A stretch of DNA of 64,000 nt from Aquiflexum sp041751335. Its GTDB lineage: Bacteria; Bacteroidota; Bacteroidia; Cytophagales; Cyclobacteriaceae. This document shows, piece after piece, positions 8,922-17,110 of the stretch. Each line of letters opens with the position of its first letter. Position 1 is the first letter of the stretch. The notes beneath the pieces are model-generated. The model worked only from the letters and a program-made list of their open reading frames with translations, had not been told where the DNA came from and ran no database searches. The stretch spans positions 1 through 64,000 of the forward strand of contig NZ_JBGSXS010000138.1 of the NCBI RefSeq assembly GCF_041751335.1, in the 5' to 3' direction. The translations under genes and the position numbers were made by a program.

Positions 8922-9560
8922 ATGACCTTACAAGAGATACATAAAATCGCACAACAGGGAGAGGGATTGAGAGTGGAATTCAAAAAGAAAGCTGCATTTC
9001 CTGAAAAAATCGTAAAGGAAATGATTGCATTGGCCAATACTGACGGCGGGTATCTGCTGATCGGGGTGGATGATGACGGTACTGTAAGCGGTCAGCGATT
9101 TATTGAAGAGGAGGTTTTTGTGATGGAAAAAGCGATAACAGAATTCATCAAACCCAAACTAGAATATCAACTACAAGTAATTAAATTGAACCAAAAAAAG
9201 GGAGTTGCGGTATTTACCATCAGCAGATCCAATAACAGACCACATTTTTTAATGGAAGAAAATAGAAAGAAAGCATTTGTTAGGGTAAAGGATAGGAGTA
9301 TTCAGGCAAGTAGGGAAATGTGGGAAATTCTTAGAAGAGGAAAAATTCAAAAAGACATGGTTTTCACCTATGGCGAAAAAGAAAATATTTTGATCAAAAC
9401 GCTGAGTGATAAAGGTAAGATTACCCTCAAAGAATTTCAGAATTTGGCCAAACTCCCGAGATTTTTAGCCTCAAAAACCTTGGTCCGCCTTGTTTTGGCC
9501 AATGTCATACGAATAGTTCCCCAGGAGCTTGAGGATTTTTATATTCTCAAAGAATCATAA
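8922..9560 (+). CDS. AlbA_2 (Schlafen-like) domain putative DNA-binding protein
   Basis: 212 residues. Residues about 5-125 match the AlbA_2 domain: EGLRVEFKKK near the N-terminus, ALANTDGGYLLIGVDDDGTVSG (the hallmark NxxGGxLxIGVxDxG motif), and a following strand-rich part with FVRVKDRSIQAS. Residues about 150-212 look like a winged-helix tail (KTLSDKGKITLKEFQNLAKL). Family members are putative transcription regulators or nucleic-acid-binding ATPase-like proteins; the function here is unknown. It follows directly on the repeat cluster and its 3' end overlaps the convergent PLP-enzyme gene by 6 bp. Confidence 0.8.
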   Translation: MTLQEIHKIAQQGEGLRVEFKKKAAFPEKIVKEMIALANTDGGYLLIGVDDDGTVSGQRFIEEEVFVMEKAITEFIKPKLEYQLQVIKLNQKKGVAVFTISRSNNRPHFLMEENRKKAFVRVKDRSIQASREMWEILRRGKIQKDMVFTYGEKENILIKTLSDKGKITLKEFQNLAKLPRFLASKTLVRLVLANVIRIVPQELEDFYILKES

Positions 9561-10493
9561 AGGTAAAGCTGTCCCGAATTTTTGGTTGAATCCGGCTATC
9601 CCCTGTAACCCTCCTGTATGAAGGGCCAATAAATGGGATCCTATCGGAAAAAAGTCCTCCCTTATAAGCTCCATGATCCCAAACATCATTTTTCCAGTAT
9701 AAACTTGATCCAAAGGAATTTGGAATTGGCTGTAAAACCAACGTATAAAATCAATCAATTCCAGATTTGTTTTTCCATAGCCTCCAAAATGGAATTGATT
9801 GAAAATCTGATAATCACCTGAAGGATTGATGTTGAATTTCGACAATAGCTTACTTATTTCATCAAATATGAAATCCCCTTTTAAGGCCGAAAATCCCAAA
9901 AGCTTTTGATGTGGAGCAATACTATCCATCAACCCTGCAAAAGTACCTCCTGTTCCGATTGAGGTAGTTATATGCGAAAAGTCAGATGTCAATTTATTTA
10001 ATATTTCCTTTGTCCCCTGAATGGCCAATTGATTAGTTCCTCCTTCGGGAATCACGTAAAAATCTCCGAATTCTCCTTCCAGCTTATTTATTATTTCCAC
10101 ATCATTTTTTCTTCTATAATCTTCCCGATTCATATAATGCAATTGCATACCACATGACTGCGCAAAAGAGAGCGTTGGATTTAGGGGATGGTGTTCATCC
10201 CCACGGATCACGCCGATAGCATCAAAACCCAATTTTTTAGCGGCGGCTGCCACAGCAAAAATATGATTGGAATAGGCTCCTCCAAAAGTCAAAAGAACTG
10301 ATTTTCGTAGTCTTTGTGCTTCAATCAGATTGTATTTCAATTTAAAAAATTTATTACCTGAGGCCAATGGATGTACTTGATCCAGTCTTTTGATGGACAG
10401 ACGAATGCCTTTTTCCTTCAACAAAGGAAAATCAAGTTCTTGGGTCTCTATTTGGTTGGGGATTAACAACGCTCTCAAGTAATAAAACTCCAA
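9555..10493 (-). CDS. ACC deaminase / D-cysteine desulfhydrase-like PLP enzyme
   Basis: 312 residues, fold-type II PLP enzyme. Lys48 in SGNKFFKLKYNL is the probable Schiff-base lysine (GNK motif of the ACC deaminase/D-cysteine desulfhydrase family). GGAYSNHIFAVAAAAKKLG follows, then PEGGTNQLA and SIGTGGTFAGL, which is the phosphate-binding loop. Candidate reactions are deamination of 1-aminocyclopropane-1-carboxylate or desulfhydration of D-cysteine; the sequence does not decide. Bacteroidetes copies are usually annotated only to family level. The gene stands alone between convergent and divergent neighbours. Confidence 0.88.
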   Translation of the reverse strand: MEFYYLRALLIPNQIETQELDFPLLKEKGIRLSIKRLDQVHPLASGNKFFKLKYNLIEAQRLRKSVLLTFGGAYSNHIFAVAAAAKKLGFDAIGVIRGDEHHPLNPTLSFAQSCGMQLHYMNREDYRRKNDVEIINKLEGEFGDFYVIPEGGTNQLAIQGTKEILNKLTSDFSHITTSIGTGGTFAGLMDSIAPHQKLLGFSALKGDFIFDEISKLLSKFNINPSGDYQIFNQFHFGGYGKTNLELIDFIRWFYSQFQIPLDQVYTGKMMFGIMELIREDFFPIGSHLLALHTGGLQGIAGFNQKFGTALPL

Positions 10494-10519
10494 ATAGCAA
10501 AAACTTTATCAAAAGCCCT

Positions 10520-10527
10520 TAATTTTG
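10520..10527 (+). promoter_or_regulatory. Candidate -7 box (TAATTTTG) for the RluA-type gene
   Basis: Exact TAnnTTTG match ending 4 bp before the ATG at 10532. With the usual box-to-start distance, transcription would begin at or next to the ATG, implying a leaderless or near-leaderless mRNA. No clear -33 TTG at the right distance. Confidence 0.4.
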
Positions 10528-10531
10528 CATC

Positions 10532-11575
10532 ATGAGAAATCAAATTGAACCTGAAAATTTTGAAGAGGACGAAGAAGTTGAACTATTTGAACACCACAGT
10601 TTTGTGATAGACAAAGGACAAAGTTTGCTGAGGATAGATAAATTCCTTACTGACAAAGTAGCCAATTCAACTCGAAATAGGGTTCAGAATGCCATAGAAG
10701 CAGGCAATGTTCTGGTGAACGGAAAACAGGTAAAACCCAATTATAAAATCAAGCCTTTGGATGAAATCAAAGTGTTTATGGAAAAACCGGTGATGCATTC
10801 TGAAGTACTTGCAGAACCCATTCCGCTAGATATCATTTTTGAGGATGACTACCTTTTGATTATCAATAAACCACCGGGAATGGTTGTCCATCCTGCCCAT
10901 GGCAATTGGACCGGAACACTCGTCAATGGATTGGTATATTATTTCAATCAGCTTCCTACCTTACCGGGAAATAGCGGTAGGCCCGGGCTTGTACATAGGA
11001 TAGATAAAGACACCTCAGGACTTTTGGTAATTGCCAAGTCAGAAATAGCCATGACAGATCTGGCAAATCAGTTTTTTCACCACAACATAGATAGAACTTA
11101 TCTGGCTTTGGTGTGGGGAGAACCTAATGAGGATGAAGGCACAATCATTGCCCATGTTGGTAGAAGTCCCAAAAACAGAAAAGTCATGGAGTCCTACCCT
11201 GATGGTTCACAAGGAAAGCATGCCATTACCCATTGGAAAGTCATCAAAAGACTACGCTATGTCACTTTGGTTCAATGTAACTTGGAAACAGGCAGAACCC
11301 ATCAAATACGGGCCCACATGAAACATATTGGACATCCCTTATTCAATGATTCCATGTACGGAGGAGACAAAATCAGAAAGGGAACCCAATTTGCCAAGTA
11401 CAAGACTTTTATACAAAACTGTTTTGACCTGATGCCAAGACAAGCACTTCATGCTAAATCCCTTGGCTTTGTTCACCCCATCACGAAGGAAAGAATGTAC
11501 TTTGAAACACCCCTACCAACTGATTTTGAGGGGGTCCTTGAAAAATGGGAAAACTATGTCAAATATGAAAATTGA
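10532..11575 (+). CDS. RluA-family 23S rRNA/tRNA pseudouridine synthase (RluD-like)
   Basis: 347 residues. An acidic N-terminal extension (EPENFEEDEEVELFE) is followed by an S4 RNA-binding domain (about 30-90, RIDKFLTDKVANSTRNRVQ) and the catalytic domain. The active-site motif is HRIDKDTSGLLVIAK, with catalytic Asp158. Further family motifs are GRTHQIRAHMKHIGHPL and ALHAKSLGFVHP. The S4 plus RluA layout is that of RluD/RluC-type enzymes that isomerise uridines in 23S rRNA; the exact target base is not read from sequence. The ATG at 10532 is supported by a -7 box just upstream. Confidence 0.94.
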   Translation: MRNQIEPENFEEDEEVELFEHHSFVIDKGQSLLRIDKFLTDKVANSTRNRVQNAIEAGNVLVNGKQVKPNYKIKPLDEIKVFMEKPVMHSEVLAEPIPLDIIFEDDYLLIINKPPGMVVHPAHGNWTGTLVNGLVYYFNQLPTLPGNSGRPGLVHRIDKDTSGLLVIAKSEIAMTDLANQFFHHNIDRTYLALVWGEPNEDEGTIIAHVGRSPKNRKVMESYPDGSQGKHAITHWKVIKRLRYVTLVQCNLETGRTHQIRAHMKHIGHPLFNDSMYGGDKIRKGTQFAKYKTFIQNCFDLMPRQALHAKSLGFVHPITKERMYFETPLPTDFEGVLEKWENYVKYEN

Positions 11576-11764
11576 GGGAATTTGGGATTTTAAAGTTGGA
11601 TATTCGATCAAATAAAAACTTAATTACCATTGCTGAGTTTTCAAAACCGAAGGCTTCGAAATCGATTTAAAATAATTACTTTTTAAAAAATTCTTGTTTT
11701 TTTACAAAAACTGTAAATTTTAGCTAATATTTTTACATAATTATAAAAAGTTAAGTTTTCTTGT

Positions 11765-11772
11765 TAAATTTG
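11765..11772 (+). promoter_or_regulatory. Candidate -7 box (TAAATTTG) upstream of tRNA-like RNA 1
   Basis: Exact TAnnTTTG match. Predicted start about 11777, roughly 34 bp before the tRNA-like fold. A CACTG/CAGTG inverted repeat (11788-11792 with 11808-11812) lies in the predicted leader and overlaps the first two bases of the acceptor strand. No good -33 box. Confidence 0.35.
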
Positions 11773-11810
11773 TAATGTTAATAACAGCACTGAAATTAAA
11801 TTCATTGCAG

Positions 11811-11875
11811 TGTAGGATTAATAAAAGGCAAAAGTTTTCATAGAAGACTTTGGAGGTTCGAAACCTTCTCCTACA
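11811..11875 (+). ncRNA. tRNA-like RNA 1 (degenerate, 65 nt)
   Basis: Acceptor helix TGTAGGA (11811-11817) pairs perfectly with TCCTACA (11869-11875). The T-arm has stem GGAGG (11852-11856) / CCTTC (11864-11868) and a canonical TTCGAAA loop. A central helix 11832-11837 / 11845-11850 closes a 7-nt loop, TCATAGA. Only 34 nt separate acceptor and T-stem, shorter than in a canonical tRNA; no D-stem forms and position 33 of the loop is not U, so it is unlikely to decode. Followed by a strong terminator. Could be a decayed tRNA gene or a tRNA-mimic small RNA. Confidence 0.45.
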
Positions 11876-11907
11876 TCCGGTTATTTTGGGTTTATTGTTA
11901 ATTGACT

Positions 11908-11945
11908 AAAGCTGTGAGATTTTGTTTCACAGCTTTTTGTTTTTA
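11908..11945 (+). terminator. Rho-independent terminator after tRNA-like RNA 1
   Basis: Perfect 10-bp stem AAAGCTGTGA (11908-11917) / TCACAGCTTT (11927-11936), 9-nt loop, then a T-rich run to 11945. Confidence 0.85.
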
Positions 11946-12143
11946 ATCCATAATAGCGAACATTAAAGTGGCAAATCATTGAAAGTATAGTTTTATTGAA
12001 TATCCTTCATTGATAATACCCTAATTAAATACTCTTTTTCAAGGCGTAATTATTTTATTTACATTTATTATAGCTTATTTTTAAAAATAATATAAAAAAT
12101 ATATCTTTTATTTAATTTAATTTTAATAAATAGATCCCTTTGT

Positions 12144-12151
12144 TAATTTTG
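12144..12151 (+). promoter_or_regulatory. Candidate -7 box (TAATTTTG) upstream of tRNA-like RNA 2
   Basis: Exact TAnnTTTG match about 105 bp before the fold. A small hairpin CTGCA-AAAG-TGCAG at 12217-12230 lies in the predicted leader. The region is so AT-rich that a chance match is possible. Confidence 0.25.
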
Positions 12152-12255
12152 ACTCATTATTAAGCCAATGGACTTATCATTACTTGATAAAGAATGTTTG
12201 TCTAAAAAGTAAATATCTGCAAAAGTGCAGTGAATTAATTCCATTAAAATCATAA

Positions 12256-12390
12256 TGTAGGATGTTGAAACTGGCAGACAAGCCCTCCTGTCTCGGGGGT
12301 GGGGATTCCGATTTTTCGGTTCGGATAAAGTGCATCAAGAGCTCTGATGTAGCCTAACTACCCCGTGGAGGTTCGAATCCTTCTCCTACA
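12256..12390 (+). ncRNA. tRNA-like RNA 2 (class II-like, 135 nt, large variable insert)
   Basis: Acceptor TGTAGGA (12256-12262) / TCCTACA (12384-12390). D-arm TTG (12265-12267) / CAA (12279-12281) around AAACTGGCAGA, typical of tRNA-Leu. Possible anticodon stem CCCTC (12283-12287) / GGGGG (12295-12299) with loop CTGTCTC (nominal anticodon GTC). T-arm GGAGG (12367-12371) / CCTTC (12379-12383) with loop TTCGAAT. The variable region is 67 nt, far longer than in any normal tRNA. It holds a GGGG/CCCC helix (12301-12304 with 12361-12364), a CCGA-TTTT-TCGG hairpin and a GCATCA/TGATGT hairpin. A pyrimidine at position 37 argues against normal decoding. Possibly a tRNA-derived regulatory RNA. Confidence 0.5.
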
Positions 12391-12419
12391 GCAAAAATGT
12401 TTAGTTCTTTTCAATTATT

Positions 12420-12468
12420 AGGCAAACTTCTTGTTTTAAGAAACATTTAACAGGTTGCCTGTTTTTTT
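12420..12468 (+). terminator. Rho-independent terminator after tRNA-like RNA 2
   Basis: Outer stem AGGCAA (12420-12425) / TTGCCT (12455-12460) encloses an inner hairpin TTCTT-gtttt-AAGAA and is followed by seven Ts (12462-12468). Confidence 0.7.
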
Positions 12469-12542
12469 GCATTACAAATTCAAAAACCCTATCGCTATTT
12501 TTCCAAAGCATTTGTATTACTTTTACTTGCGTAGTTTGTAAT

Positions 12543-15500
12543 ATGGAAAACAAAAAGAAAGATAGCGTAGCAAAAAATAGGAGATACAGAAAATACCTTC
12601 GAATAGGTGGTATTCTAGTTTTCGTATTGGTTTTCCTGCAAACGGTCTTTTATTTCGGTTCAGATTTATTATTGAGAAATTACCTCAAGGAGAGGGTAAA
12701 TCAAGCCTCAGATAACAAATATGAGATTGATTTTGACAGATTTTATATCCTTCTTCTTCAGAGAGGTATCTCTTTCAAAGGTCTAAAAATCAATCCTGTT
12801 GAAGATAAATTCATTGAACTTGTTGATGCACCCTATTACAAAATTTCCATTCCTGACATTTCTTTGACCCGACTGAATTACCTTTTCAGGAAAAAAGAAT
12901 TTGTCATAGGCAATATAGATTTGGTTAATCCTGCTGTTGACTTCAGACTGAAAAAAGGGGATTCATTTGAACCTTCCACTGACGAATCGGCCCTCCTTAT
13001 ACTTCAGGAGGAAATCAAAAAATCCTTTTTGACAACCAGGTTAAAAGAAATCAGGATAAAAAACATCAATATTAAAGAGGCGGATGTTCTACTAAAAAAT
13101 TTCATCGCACAAAAGGCCATCAAGGCAGATCACACAAGCATCTATCTAAAGGACATTCAGTTGCTACAAATGAGATCTCCTGAAACACCTTTTAATGCAG
13201 AAGGCTTTTCTTTTGAGCTTCAGAATTTTGAAATCCTGCTATCGGATAGTGTTCACACCATCCAATCATCCGAAATCAAAGTCTCCTCAATTGATCAGTA
13301 CATCGAGGCAAAAAGGGTGAATATTACTCCGGATTTTAGCAAAGCTTCAGCTACCTACTTTCAAGTTGAGCTGGAGGATTTACTCCTAAGTGATGCTGAT
13401 ATCAACAAGGTTTTTTACACATCAGAAATAGAAGTCGGTGAACTCAAATTACAAAAACCATCATTCAATTTATTTTCCGGTATAAGACCTGAAAGAAAAG
13501 AAATCAAACTGGAAACATTTGACCTTTATAATTTGATTGAAGGGATTTTGCAATCCATCAATATCAATCATTTAAAAATTGAGGAAGGGAAATTCACCCA
13601 AAGGGCTACATCCGATCCTGACAATTACAGGATTAAAGCAGAGCGGATAGATTTCAACATGGAGGATTTTTATGTGGGACCTAATGAATCCAAAAAAACC
13701 AATCAGTTCTTTTATGCCAATCAGGCTTCGGTCGAACTATTTCAGGTTGATTTAGCACTGGGAGATAGTCTTCATTGGATTCAGGGGGAATATGTAAGAC
13801 TTTCCTCTTTTGATGATGAAATCAAAATTTCCGGATTCAAACTTTTCCCGATAAATGAAAATCAACAGCCTGAGGGTAAAACCCTTTTGGAAATTGAAGT
13901 TCCCGAATTGATGATCAACAATGCCAATCTCAAGAAAACTTATAATCAGGGCATCATTGATATCAATGAAATTGTTATCAACAATCCTAATATTTTGCTC
14001 AGGGACGTTCAGGGTGGTAAAAATCAGGAAGGAGCTTTTGACTTAAAAAAAATATCGAGGGATTACCTTGAAGGCATCTACGTAAACCGTTTGGTCATTA
14101 AGGAAGGATCGCTCGTAGTGGACAATAACATCAGAATCAGACAGGATAGTCTTTCATTTGGCAAAGTAAGTGTGGTATTGGAAAACTTTGCCCTTGACCA
14201 GGAAACGGAGGAGTCCGATAGTAAGGGAATATTCTGGGCAGACCACTTACAGCTTGAATTAGAAGACTACGCCCTAAAATTAGCGGATAACCTTCATGTC
14301 TTTAAGGCCGATAGGGTATTTATTGATACAAAAAACGGTCAGATAAGGATCAATGGCTTTGCCCTCCAACCATTCAACAAAAGCCAGATTCAGACATCTG
14401 TGGACAGATATGGTGTCAGTACAACATTGGACATCTTTGTTCCCCAATTTCAAGCTACAGGAGTGGATGTTAGGAAGGCCTACTTTGATGGCATACTCAA
14501 AGTCCAGCAAATCCGAATCCCGTCTCCCAAGATAAATCTCTATAGATATCGTCCTAAGGTTGGAGACGATTCGGAAAAAATGGACAGTGGGGAAATGCTG
14601 AATTTATTGACCAATTACTTTTCAGAAGTTCAGGTAGATTCCCTTATCATTCAACGTGCAACCTTGAATTATGAAAACTTATTTGGAGACAGGACCAGGA
14701 CATTTTCGGAGGATAATGTTTCTGTTGCGGTCAAAAACTTTCATATTTATGAAGGAATCAATCCAGATGCCATCAATTCGCTTTTTTCTGATGAAGTGGA
14801 CCTTAGTCTCAACAATTATATATTTAATATAGCAGGTGGCAAATATAATATCCTAGCAGACAGGATCAATTTCAACACTGCAAAAGAAGAAATTATAACT
14901 CGAAATGTCAGACTTACTCCAAGCGTAGGATTTTCTGATAAAACCAGAATTACAGCAGTAATACCCTCTCTCTCGTTTAGAGGAGTGGATCTTGAAGCAT
15001 TTTTATTTGACAATACATTGAACCTTGAAATGGTCAATCTTACAGGTTCGGCGGTTGAAATATTAGTCAACAATGACTGGAGAGACACCGAAGCACAATC
15101 CACTAGAAGGAGGGCAAGGGACAGAACCCTTCCAAAAAACATTGAAATCGTTATGATTGACACGATTGAAGCCAGCAATGCCCAGTTCAGTCTTTCTTTC
15201 AGAGACAAGGGAATTCAGCGGGACTTGATCAATACAGGGATAAATTTAAGTGTTTTTGACTTTCTTCTGGATTCCGCAAAAATTGCAAAAGGTGAAATTG
15301 CAGGCTTTTTTGGCGGTATGTCTTTGGGTATTGATGAATTTTGGTTAACCTTAAATGACAGTATTCATCAGGTGACATTTTCCAAAGTAGAACTTGACAC
15401 AAGGTATGAAGGAATATTGGTCAATAATTTCAGGATTATTCCCAAAAACCTTTCCGGAAAACCAGGAGTACCTGTTTTTTCAGGACATATTCCTACAGCC

Positions 15501-16907
15501 CTGATCAAAACAAATTCACTGGCTGAATTGCAGACCAGTAAAGATCTTTGGATAAAAGAACTCAGGCTTTTTAGACCAGACCTCGAATTTTTTATTGACC
15601 AAGAAAAACCTGTAAATGTAAGGAAAGAAGAAAAATCAACTGAAAAAGGAATTCTAGAAAGTTTAAGAATTGATGAATTTGAAATTGTTGAAGGGGACTT
15701 TGCTATTTTTGATAAAAACTCATCAAAAGCACCTCAAGAATTTAAATCAATCAATTTTGGACTTGAGAAGTTACAATTTGACCTTATAGATCTCAGTAGA
15801 TTGAACAGAAAAGAATTACTCAAAAAAGATTTTCAACTGACTCTCCCAAACTATGAAATCCTCCTTAAAGACAGTTTGAACAAAGTAAAAATCGGTCTGA
15901 TTTCATTAACTAATAATGAAATAAAACTCACCAATGTTGAATTTATACCCAGGTATGGTAGGTATCAGTATAGCAGGATGGTAGGAATGCAGACTGATGT
16001 AGCCAATATCCACATTCCAGTCATCATAATAGATGGAGCTGACCTTGATGGTTTTTTGGAAAATGAAACCATTGTTGCCAAATCAATCAGAATTAGCGAT
16101 ATCAAGGCTGATCTTTTCAGAGATAAAAGATTCCCTAAAAAGCAGGATGTTTTCAAGGCTATGCCGCAGGAATTAATGAAAAAGGCAGGAGTTCAGTTAT
16201 CCCTAGATTCATTATTTATTGAAAATGCCACCATAAATTATCTTGAATTTCCTGAGAATGGTATGGTCCCAGGAAATATTTCTTTCAGCAATATGAATGT
16301 GGCTTTTTACCCATTCCATCTGACCAAAGAAAATGAACCATTTCCTGTTGAAGAAATTTTTCTTTTGGCCAATGCCAAACTCAATGGTCAGGCTGATCTG
16401 AATCTTCAGGGACAATTGTTTTTTGAAAAACCTTTTCCAATGAAAATCAGTGCTCAAATGGGTGAGTTTGATCTGGAATATTTGAATTCAATTCTTCAAT
16501 CCAATGCATTTTTGCGTGTCACGGAGGGAAAAATCAATGGTGCTGATTGGTCATTTACGGCGGATGAGAAAGAAGCCGTGGGTAGAATGATTTTGTTGTA
16601 TTCGGATTTAAAACTGGAATTATTGGATGAAAGGACTCTCGAAAGAGGTACCGGTAGAACAGCCATACTCACTTTCGTTCTCAATACCTTTGCTGTCCGA
16701 AGCAATAACCCAAGAAGATATCTCAGAAAACCCATCAGCTCCAACATATATGAACTTCGAGATACCGAACGGTTCATTTTTAATTACTTGTGGAGCACAA
16801 CCCTTAGTGGGCTAAAAGGTAGCCTTGGACTAGGTCAACCAAAGGTTCCTAAAAGAAGGAAAATGGAAGCTGAAGAGGTGAGAAGGCGGAAAAAAGAGAA
16901 AAAATAG
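12543..16907 (+). CDS. Giant AsmA/YhdP-like membrane-anchored protein
   Basis: 1454 residues. A lysine/arginine-rich cytosolic N-terminus of about 18 residues precedes one membrane span (about 21-41, IGGILVFVLVFLQTVFYFG). The rest is periplasmic. It is built of many repeats in which short amphipathic beta strands end in a pattern like VNRLVIKEGSLVVDN or VDSLIIQRATLNYEN, followed by an IRINGFALQP-type strand. This is the pattern of AsmA/TamB/YhdP repeating beta-groove proteins, which bridge inner and outer membranes and move lipid. The C-terminal portion (about 1290-1400, GKINGADWSFTADEKEAVGRM) is globular-looking, with a basic tail. Assignment is by architecture, not by a signature motif. An incomplete -7 box (TAGTTTG) lies just before the ATG. 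Confidence 0.7.
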   Translation: MENKKKDSVAKNRRYRKYLRIGGILVFVLVFLQTVFYFGSDLLLRNYLKERVNQASDNKYEIDFDRFYILLLQRGISFKGLKINPVEDKFIELVDAPYYKISIPDISLTRLNYLFRKKEFVIGNIDLVNPAVDFRLKKGDSFEPSTDESALLILQEEIKKSFLTTRLKEIRIKNINIKEADVLLKNFIAQKAIKADHTSIYLKDIQLLQMRSPETPFNAEGFSFELQNFEILLSDSVHTIQSSEIKVSSIDQYIEAKRVNITPDFSKASATYFQVELEDLLLSDADINKVFYTSEIEVGELKLQKPSFNLFSGIRPERKEIKLETFDLYNLIEGILQSININHLKIEEGKFTQRATSDPDNYRIKAERIDFNMEDFYVGPNESKKTNQFFYANQASVELFQVDLALGDSLHWIQGEYVRLSSFDDEIKISGFKLFPINENQQPEGKTLLEIEVPELMINNANLKKTYNQGIIDINEIVINNPNILLRDVQGGKNQEGAFDLKKISRDYLEGIYVNRLVIKEGSLVVDNNIRIRQDSLSFGKVSVVLENFALDQETEESDSKGIFWADHLQLELEDYALKLADNLHVFKADRVFIDTKNGQIRINGFALQPFNKSQIQTSVDRYGVSTTLDIFVPQFQATGVDVRKAYFDGILKVQQIRIPSPKINLYRYRPKVGDDSEKMDSGEMLNLLTNYFSEVQVDSLIIQRATLNYENLFGDRTRTFSEDNVSVAVKNFHIYEGINPDAINSLFSDEVDLSLNNYIFNIAGGKYNILADRINFNTAKEEIITRNVRLTPSVGFSDKTRITAVIPSLSFRGVDLEAFLFDNTLNLEMVNLTGSAVEILVNNDWRDTEAQSTRRRARDRTLPKNIEIVMIDTIEASNAQFSLSFRDKGIQRDLINTGINLSVFDFLLDSAKIAKGEIAGFFGGMSLGIDEFWLTLNDSIHQVTFSKVELDTRYEGILVNNFRIIPKNLSGKPGVPVFSGHIPTALIKTNSLAELQTSKDLWIKELRLFRPDLEFFIDQEKPVNVRKEEKSTEKGILESLRIDEFEIVEGDFAIFDKNSSKAPQEFKSINFGLEKLQFDLIDLSRLNRKELLKKDFQLTLPNYEILLKDSLNKVKIGLISLTNNEIKLTNVEFIPRYGRYQYSRMVGMQTDVANIHIPVIIIDGADLDGFLENETIVAKSIRISDIKADLFRDKRFPKKQDVFKAMPQELMKKAGVQLSLDSLFIENATINYLEFPENGMVPGNISFSNMNVAFYPFHLTKENEPFPVEEIFLLANAKLNGQADLNLQGQLFFEKPFPMKISAQMGEFDLEYLNSILQSNAFLRVTEGKINGADWSFTADEKEAVGRMILLYSDLKLELLDERTLERGTGRTAILTFVLNTFAVRSNNPRRYLRKPISSNIYELRDTERFIFNYLWSTTLSGLKGSLGLGQPKVPKRRKMEAEEVRRRKKEKK

Positions 16908-17082
16908 AGATACCTCGGAGGTAGACTAACAAGATATGAAAGGGTTAGAAACAAGAAACAAAGCCTGTCCCGAAAATTAGAGAACCAGGAAGCGAGTGCT
17001 TATAGTTCTGAATGCCCGCGCGAGTGATGAAAGACAAGAAAGAGTTGGGAATACAATAACATGTGCCAAATTTAGATTTTAC

Positions 17083-17107
17083 AAAAAAAGCGGCATAAAA
17101 GCCGCTT
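17083..17107 (-). terminator. Rho-independent terminator of metK
   Basis: Read on the minus strand, AAGCGGC (17101-17107) pairs with GCCGCTT (17088-17094) around a 6-nt loop, followed by a run of Ts. It begins 4 bp after the metK stop. Confidence 0.85.
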
Positions 17108-17110
17108 GAT

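Larger units (their letters stand above)
11576..12542. other. Long AT-rich gene-free region with two RNA-like units
   Basis: Nearly 970 bp with no plausible protein gene. It contains two tRNA-like folds sharing the same acceptor helix and nearly the same T-arm, each with a TAnnTTTG box upstream and a rho-independent terminator downstream. About 12.0-12.25 kb is extremely AT-rich. Confidence 0.8.

Noticed and set aside
12256..12390. Ordinary tRNA-Leu or tRNA-Ser gene
   Set aside because: The acceptor, D-arm and T-arm fit class II tRNA, but the variable region is 67 nt and the anticodon loop (CTGTCTC) has a pyrimidine at position 37 and does not encode Leu or Ser.
11811..12390. attL/attR of a tRNA-integrated element
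   Set aside because: The 24-bp 3' similarity could mimic attachment sites, but the 380-bp interval has no integrase or cargo, and the 5' acceptor strands also match, which attachment-site duplication of a tRNA 3' end would not give.
11760..12470. tmRNA (ssrA)
   Set aside because: No resume-type tag reading frame, no pseudoknot chain, and the 5' end does not match the usual GGGGC-type tmRNA start.
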